From contig NZ_JALNPR010000001.1 in NCBI RefSeq assembly GCF_023541015.1, positions 124,001 through 188,000 of the forward strand: a stretch of 64,000 nucleotides of DNA. Direction: 5' to 3'. The position numbers and the translations under genes were made by a program. This DNA is from Marivivens donghaensis. Its GTDB lineage: Bacteria > Pseudomonadota > Alphaproteobacteria > Rhodobacterales > Rhodobacteraceae. The notes below the pieces were generated by a model, which did not search any database, was not told the DNA's origin, and saw only the letters and a list, made by a program, of their open reading frames with translations. This document shows, in pieces, positions 59,308-64,000 of the stretch (the stretch's first letter is position 1; each line of letters starts with the position of its first letter).

Positions 59308-61755
59308 ATGGCGACCCAATCGATTGAAGCTATCGTGGATGAAATGACGCTGGAAGAACAAGTCGCCATTCTGGCGGGGGCAGATTTTTGGTCGACACCA
59401 GAGATCGAACGCCTCGGGATAGCTAAAATGCGCGTCACCGATGGCCCGAACGGGGCGCGTGGGGGCGGATCTCTGTTCGGTGGTGTCACGGCTGCAGCGT
59501 TTCCTGTCGGTATCGCGATTGGGGCCTCGTGGGACCCTGAACTGGCCGAACAAATCGGCAGTGCCATCGCGGATGAGGTGAAATCGAAATGCGCGCACGT
59601 CGCCTTGGCGCCGACAATCAACCTGCATCGTGGTGTGACGAACGGGCGGAATTTCGAATGTTACTCTGAGGATCCAGAACTGACCTCGGCTCTCGCGGTC
59701 GGGTATATTCGGGGCCTGCAGTCCAAAGGTGTCGCCGCATCGCCCAAGCATTTCGTCGGGAATGAAAGCGAGATTGAACGTACGACCATCAGTTCAGATA
59801 TCGACGAACGCACCATGCGCGAGCTTTATCTGCGCCCGTTCGAGGACGCTGTGAAAAAGGCGGGCACATGGGCGATCATGTCGTCCTACAATCGTCTGAA
59901 CGGCACCTACACGGCTGAAAACGAATGGCTGCTCACGGATGTGCTGCGCAAAGAGTGGGGCTACGATGGTATCGTCATGTCCGATTGGTTCGGGTCACGC
60001 AGCACCGCGCCGACCGTGAATGCGGGTCTTGATCTGGAGATGCCTGGGCCGACCCGTGATCGTGGCGACAAACTGGTCGCTGCCGTTCACGCGGGCGAGG
60101 TCAGCCGTGAAACAGTGCGCACTGCAGCGCTGAACATGCTGCGCCTGATGGATCGGGTGGGGAGCCTTACCGACACGACCCCGTTCGTTGAACGTGCGGA
60201 TGATCGCCCCGAACACCGCGACTTGATCCGCAAGGCGGGGGCAGACGGCATGGTCATGCTCAAAAACGATGGTGTTCTGCCGCTCCCGTCCGAGGCCAAG
60301 GTCGCTTTGATCGGTCCAAACGCCAAAGAGGTTAAGATCATGGGTGGCGGCTCTGCCCAATTGAACCCGCACTACATGGTGTCGCCTTACGATGCGCTTT
60401 TGGCCCGTATTGGGGCTGAAAACCTTAGCTTTGCCAAAGGCTGCACCAACCACCGTTGGGAACCGATCCTTACCGGCGATTTCGAACTTTCGTTCTATCG
60501 CGGTCACGACCTCACCTCTGAACCTGCTCACACTCAATCGATGGACAGCGTAAATGCGTTCTGGGTCCCGCCGTTTGCGGGCGGTCAGGTCGACCCGACG
60601 AACTTTGCGGCCAAGATCACGGGCACTTTTACGCCGACTATATCGGGCATCCATCACATCGGTGCACATGCTGCGGGCTATGCGCGTGTTTATGTCGATA
60701 ACAAACTGATTGTGGATTGTTGGGAAGAGACATGGACCAAAGGGCGCACCTTCTTTGAAGAAGGGAACGATGAGGTCGTCGGTGCGGTCGAGCTAACGGC
60801 GGGTCAGGCGCATGACATTCGGATCGAATTCCGTTCGAAAACGCCAGACAACCTGAACCACTCGGCTTTGCGTGTCGGTATTTCGGTGCCGATGACAGAA
60901 GCCGATATTGCGCAGGCGGCTGAGATCGCAGCGCAGGCTGATGTGGCTGTCGTAGTGATTGGGCGTTCGGGCGAATGGGATACCGAGGGTTGGGATATGG
61001 AGGATATCCACCTCCCCGGTCGTCAAAATGAATTGGTCGCTGCGGTAACGGCATCCAATCCGAATACGGTCGTGGTTCTGCAAACGGGTGGACCCGTTGA
61101 GATGCCTTGGGTCTCTGATGTCGCAGCTATTTTGCAAGCGTGGTATGGCGGGCAAGAAGCGGGGAATTCTATCGTTGATGTGCTCTACGGGGATGCGGAG
61201 CCCGCAGGGCGTTTGCCCCAGACCTTCCCGATCAAGCTGTCGGACAATCCAGCCCATTCGCAGGATCCTGAAATCTATCCGGGTCTCGATGGGCATGTTC
61301 GATACGCAGAAGGGGTGATGACTGGATACCGCCACTACTACAAACACGGGATCGCACCGATGTTCCCGTTCGGCTTTGGCCTGTCCTACACTGACTTTGA
61401 CCTTGGGCAGATGGAATTGTCAGAGGATGGTCACGACATCATCTGCACGATCCCTGTCACCAACACAGGGGCGCGGCGCGGTTCAACGGTGGTGCAGGTC
61501 TATGTTGGCGATCTTGAGGCTTCGGTCGAGCGGCCAGCGCGAGAGTTGAAAGCCTTTGCGAAAGTTGACCTAGACGCGGGTGAAACAACGACCGTTCGGA
61601 TGGCGCTACCGCCGCGGGCCTTTGCGTTCTTTGACGTGACCGTCGGGCAATGGCGGATCGAGGCGGGCAGCTTTACAATTGAAGCAGGGTTGTCTGCGGC
61701 AGATATCCGAAGTGTCGCGACCGTTCAGCGCGACGATGCGCTGATCCCTGTCTGA
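59308..61755 (+). CDS. Beta-glucosidase, GH3 family, with PA14 insertion
   Basis: The 815-aa protein has a GH3 N-terminal barrel (ALAPTINLHRGVTNGRNFECY; KHFVGNESE) with catalytic Asp D226 in IVMSDWFGS, and a C-terminal GH3 domain. A PA14 carbohydrate-binding insertion occupies about residues 391-525 (FTPTISGIHHIGAHAAGYARVYVD). A fibronectin-type-like end follows. No signal peptide is visible, so it is probably cytoplasmic, acting on imported beta-glucosides. It is alone: no transporter adjoins it. Confidence 0.93.
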   Translation: MATQSIEAIVDEMTLEEQVAILAGADFWSTPEIERLGIAKMRVTDGPNGARGGGSLFGGVTAAAFPVGIAIGASWDPELAEQIGSAIADEVKSKCAHVALAPTINLHRGVTNGRNFECYSEDPELTSALAVGYIRGLQSKGVAASPKHFVGNESEIERTTISSDIDERTMRELYLRPFEDAVKKAGTWAIMSSYNRLNGTYTAENEWLLTDVLRKEWGYDGIVMSDWFGSRSTAPTVNAGLDLEMPGPTRDRGDKLVAAVHAGEVSRETVRTAALNMLRLMDRVGSLTDTTPFVERADDRPEHRDLIRKAGADGMVMLKNDGVLPLPSEAKVALIGPNAKEVKIMGGGSAQLNPHYMVSPYDALLARIGAENLSFAKGCTNHRWEPILTGDFELSFYRGHDLTSEPAHTQSMDSVNAFWVPPFAGGQVDPTNFAAKITGTFTPTISGIHHIGAHAAGYARVYVDNKLIVDCWEETWTKGRTFFEEGNDEVVGAVELTAGQAHDIRIEFRSKTPDNLNHSALRVGISVPMTEADIAQAAEIAAQADVAVVVIGRSGEWDTEGWDMEDIHLPGRQNELVAAVTASNPNTVVVLQTGGPVEMPWVSDVAAILQAWYGGQEAGNSIVDVLYGDAEPAGRLPQTFPIKLSDNPAHSQDPEIYPGLDGHVRYAEGVMTGYRHYYKHGIAPMFPFGFGLSYTDFDLGQMELSEDGHDIICTIPVTNTGARRGSTVVQVYVGDLEASVERPARELKAFAKVDLDAGETTTVRMALPPRAFAFFDVTVGQWRIEAGSFTIEAGLSAADIRSVATVQRDDALIPV

Positions 61756-62154
61756 TCACATACCAAAGTTATCGCAAATCAGTTCACGGGCCACGGGTGA
61801 GAGTTCATAGACAACCGTGCCCGTGGCTGTGTCGATGTCATTCATAAAGACAGCCATGAGACGTCCGTCCATGTCGTAGTAGGTCCAGCATTGGGGTGTG
61901 GGGTCAAAGTCGTAGACGAAACAAATCTCGCCGTCATTTTCATACCACTTTCCAGGCTCACAGGTGTTGTCACCCCAGCTCCATAAAACGCGGCGGTCGG
62001 GCAGGTAGCGTTCCAATCCGTAGGGCGTTTCGCCGTCATAGCCAAAATCGAGCGTTTTGCCTTCGACGCGGGCTTCGAATTGCTCGGCGGTCAGGGCCGT
62101 TTGTGCCGAAACGGGCAGGGCGCAGAGGGCGAGGATGAGTGTGATGGTCCGCAT
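61756..62154 (-). CDS. Secreted protein of unknown function
   Basis: The 132-aa protein begins with a clear signal peptide (LILALCALPVSAQTALTA, cleavage near SAQ). The mature part has two Cys (NTCEPGKWY; PQCWTYYD) and ends LICDNFGM. It adjoins the GH3 stop directly (convergent). I do not recognise the family. The start at ATG 62154 gives a short, typical signal. Confidence 0.75.
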   Translation of the reverse strand: MRTITLILALCALPVSAQTALTAEQFEARVEGKTLDFGYDGETPYGLERYLPDRRVLWSWGDNTCEPGKWYENDGEICFVYDFDPTPQCWTYYDMDGRLMAVFMNDIDTATGTVVYELSPVARELICDNFGM

Positions 62155-62190
62155 GATGGGAGTGTCCCCTGTTTTCCGTCTGCGCTCAAT

Positions 62191-63216
62191 TCAGGTTTTG
62201 GTGACCGATCGCCATTTTGCGGCCCGTGGGTCCATGACCTTGCGCCAGAACCGTGGATAAAGCGCGACGCATGCCATAACGGGGAGCGATCTCGGCAGCA
62301 TCGGGTTTTCGCCCAACTCCAACGCAGGGTAAGGGCGGGCAGGGTGCGCGTGGTGGTCCGAATGGCGCGGCGCATTGAGCATCAGAGCGGATGAAAACCA
62401 ATGCGGGCTGTTCCAACTGTGACGACCCGCAACAGGTTCAGCTTTACCATCCTCGGACACATAACGTTGGAGGCCGTAATGCTGAACATAGTCCGACATC
62501 AGCAGCTGCACTTGGGCGAAACCTGCGATGGCGAGATACCAGAGGAGGCCGATCTTACCGCCAATCAAATAGGCCGCGCCGATCATCAAAAGCGCCCCGC
62601 TGATGTAGATGACGTAGGGATGCCTCCACGAGGCCCGCTCCGCATGTTTCAGCCGCTCTGATTCCGCTTTGAGGCCCGCACGGAACGATCCGATCCATGC
62701 CCGAAGGGCAAATCGGTAGAAACTTTCACCTTTGCGAGCGGAATTGGGATCAGACTTTGTCGCGACAAAGCGGTGGTGGATCAGAACATGTGCAGAGGTG
62801 TGATGCCCAAAGAGGACCGAAATATAGGCCCACATGCCCAAGTCATGCAGGAATCGGCTGCCGCGATGGATCAGTTCATGGGCATTCGAATTGCCAACCT
62901 GCCCGAGGTAAAGCCCTGTTGCCACAAATACCCCGACCTTTTCCCAACCGCTTAGGCCGTGACCCATCCCGTAAGTGACTGCACCCAATAAACAAAATTG
63001 ACCAAGGGCGATGATGACTGACAGTCGATCTGCCACAGGAAATTCGGCCTCGGGCACGGTGGGAGTGATCCGCTTCACCATTTCGTCCAATGATGCGGTC
63101 ATCAGGGTCATGTAAAGCGGTGCAAGCAGCGCCCACCATCCGCCCGTCAGTGCAGCAAGCACGATCAAGGGCAGCGGTGTCAGTGTCGCAATCGTAAAAA
63201 GGGTCATCGGACGCAT
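62191..63216 (-). CDS. Alkane-1-monooxygenase-like membrane di-iron enzyme (AlkB family)
   Basis: The 341-aa integral membrane protein has the four AlkB-type His regions: HELIH, HVLIHHRFVAT, the VQHYGL segment, and HSDHH. Hydrophobic helices flank them. Family members hydroxylate alkanes or fatty-acid-like chains using rubredoxin electrons; no rubredoxin gene is seen here. The second motif has VLIHH where the classical one has VRGHH. ATG 63216 follows AGGAGAG; the frame to 63300 is not supported. Confidence 0.87.
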   Translation of the reverse strand: MRPMTLFTIATLTPLPLIVLAALTGGWWALLAPLYMTLMTASLDEMVKRITPTVPEAEFPVADRLSVIIALGQFCLLGAVTYGMGHGLSGWEKVGVFVATGLYLGQVGNSNAHELIHRGSRFLHDLGMWAYISVLFGHHTSAHVLIHHRFVATKSDPNSARKGESFYRFALRAWIGSFRAGLKAESERLKHAERASWRHPYVIYISGALLMIGAAYLIGGKIGLLWYLAIAGFAQVQLLMSDYVQHYGLQRYVSEDGKAEPVAGRHSWNSPHWFSSALMLNAPRHSDHHAHPARPYPALELGENPMLPRSLPVMACVALYPRFWRKVMDPRAAKWRSVTKT

Positions 63217-63333
63217 GGGACTCTCCTGTTGATGCAGTGATATGCCCCCTAATCGCGACTGACTAGTGGCGCAGGTCTTTCCATCGCCTTCCGTTGCCAT
63301 TAGGTGGTGGTAAAACCGGTTCAGGGCTTACTT

Positions 63334-64000
63334 ATGTCGTTCTTCAAGAAACTTCGTGACCGTTTGACCAAATCTTCGTCGAAAATCGATGAGGGGCTGG
63401 AGGCTATTGTCGAAGAGGCAGAGGATCATCTGCCAGCCGAGGAAGAGCATGAGCCCATCGTTGAAGAGGTGATCGAAGAGCCGTCCGTTGAAGTCGAAGA
63501 CGACGAGCCTGAGGTTGAGGTAGAGGACGAGCCTGAGGCTGCTCCTGCGCCTATCGTTCCGGTTCAGTTGACGGTCACGCCGATGCCATTGATCGAAGAT
63601 GGGCCCACCGATGAAACCGCGAAGCCGGGTATTTTGGGTCGTATGCTGGGGCGCAAGCCTGATGCGCCGCGTCGGACGCTTGACGATGATATGCTCGAAC
63701 AGCTCGAAGAGTTGTTGATTGCCGCTGATATGGGTGTCGATACCGCGCTCCGGGTCACGTCGAGCATGGCCGAAGGTCGTATGGGCAAAAAGCTGTCGGT
63801 TGAAGAAATCAAACAGCTTCTCGCCGATGAAGTCACCCGCATCATGGAACCCGTGGCACGACCCCTGCCGATCTATGCGAAGAAACCGCAGGTGGTTTTG
63901 GTGGTCGGCGTGAATGGGTCGGGCAAAACCACGACCATCGGCAAATTGGCGAGCCAGTTTAAGGCCGCTGGTAAATCCGTGGTCATCGCGGCTGGCGATA
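63334..64000 (+). CDS. ftsY: Signal recognition particle receptor FtsY (3' end outside window)
   Basis: The frame is open to the window end. It starts [29 protein letters not shown], has a long acidic Glu/Pro/Val-rich region (about residues 30-85) and then the N domain and the G1 motif [10 protein letters not shown] (about residue 191), all typical of FtsY. It docks the SRP with the membrane. The 117-bp gap to the AlkB-type gene holds its promoter; no clear ribosome site besides CAGGGC before ATG 63334. Confidence 0.94.
   Translation, partial: MSFFKKLRDRLTKSSSKIDEGLEAIVEEAEDHLPAEEEHEPIVEEVIEEPSVEVEDDEPEVEVEDEPEAAPAPIVPVQLTVTPMPLIEDGPTDETAKPGILGRMLGRKPDAPRRTLDDDMLEQLEELLIAADMGVDTALRVTSSMAEGRMGKKLSVEEIKQLLADEVTRIMEPVARPLPIYAKKPQVVLVVGVNGSGKTTTIGKLASQFKAAGKSVVIAAGD

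Overview
The window reads as chromosomal DNA of an alphaproteobacterium, most likely a Rhodobacterales member of the Roseobacter type. Signs are the GC-rich codon use, the nrdR-ribD ... ribE-ribB-ribH-nusB order, RpoD and RpoH of alphaproteobacterial type, a CarD regulator, an MmcB-family nuclease preceded by an alphaproteobacterial LexA box (GTTC-N7-GTTC), and a tRNA-His with A73 and no encoded G-1. I see no phage, insertion sequence, CRISPR array or rRNA. Names rest on reading motifs by eye; no database search was possible.

Region 1 (1-13.7 kb) is a catabolic island for carnitine-type quaternary amines. It holds an ADP-forming acyl-CoA synthetase (cut by the window edge), a CaiD-like enoyl-CoA hydratase, an HSL-type alpha/beta hydrolase, a CdhR/GbdR-like AraC regulator, a BKACE-family dehydrocarnitine-cleavage enzyme, an L-carnitine 3-dehydrogenase fused to a hotdog thioesterase, a peptide/opine-type ABC importer, a LysR regulator, a gamma-butyrobetaine-dioxygenase-like enzyme and a class II aldolase. 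A coherent reading is: uptake, gamma-butyrobetaine to L-carnitine, 3-dehydrocarnitine, betainyl-CoA plus acetoacetate, then glycine betaine. Region 2 (13.7-17.3 kb) has an enolase-superfamily dehydratase, a zinc alcohol dehydrogenase and a beta-hydroxyacid dehydrogenase of unknown substrate.

Region 3 (17.3-26.3 kb) holds tRNA-Glu, recJ, glpX and hom on the minus strand, a TetR gene with a perfect palindrome in front of it, a pirin, and three TadE/TadG-type genes. Region 4 (26.3-43.7 kb) is housekeeping: dnaG, rpoD, nrdR, the riboflavin genes (split by a three-gene KpsC/Wza/KpsS-type capsule islet), nusB, mmcB, tRNA-His and an RluA-family pseudouridine synthase. The RibB protein carries a degenerate GTP cyclohydrolase II domain. 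Between 41.29 and 41.49 kb is an unassigned gap rich in long-range complementarity.

Region 5 (43.7-64 kb) has rpoH, a Gfo/Idh/MocA oxidoreductase, an M19 dipeptidase, oligoendopeptidase F, a lysophospholipase-like hydrolase, an SCP2 protein, a TPR protein, a SUV3-like helicase followed by an S4 RNA-binding protein, fdxA, carD, xseA, purD, a LacI repressor divergent from a GH3 glucosidase across a perfect 12-bp inverted repeat, an AlkB-like membrane monooxygenase, and the start of ftsY, which runs off the end. Most genes are in tight operons with 4-bp start/stop overlaps. The best leads are the unassigned structured gap, the palindrome upstream of pepF, the dioxygenase-aldolase pair, and the RibB protein with a degenerate second domain.
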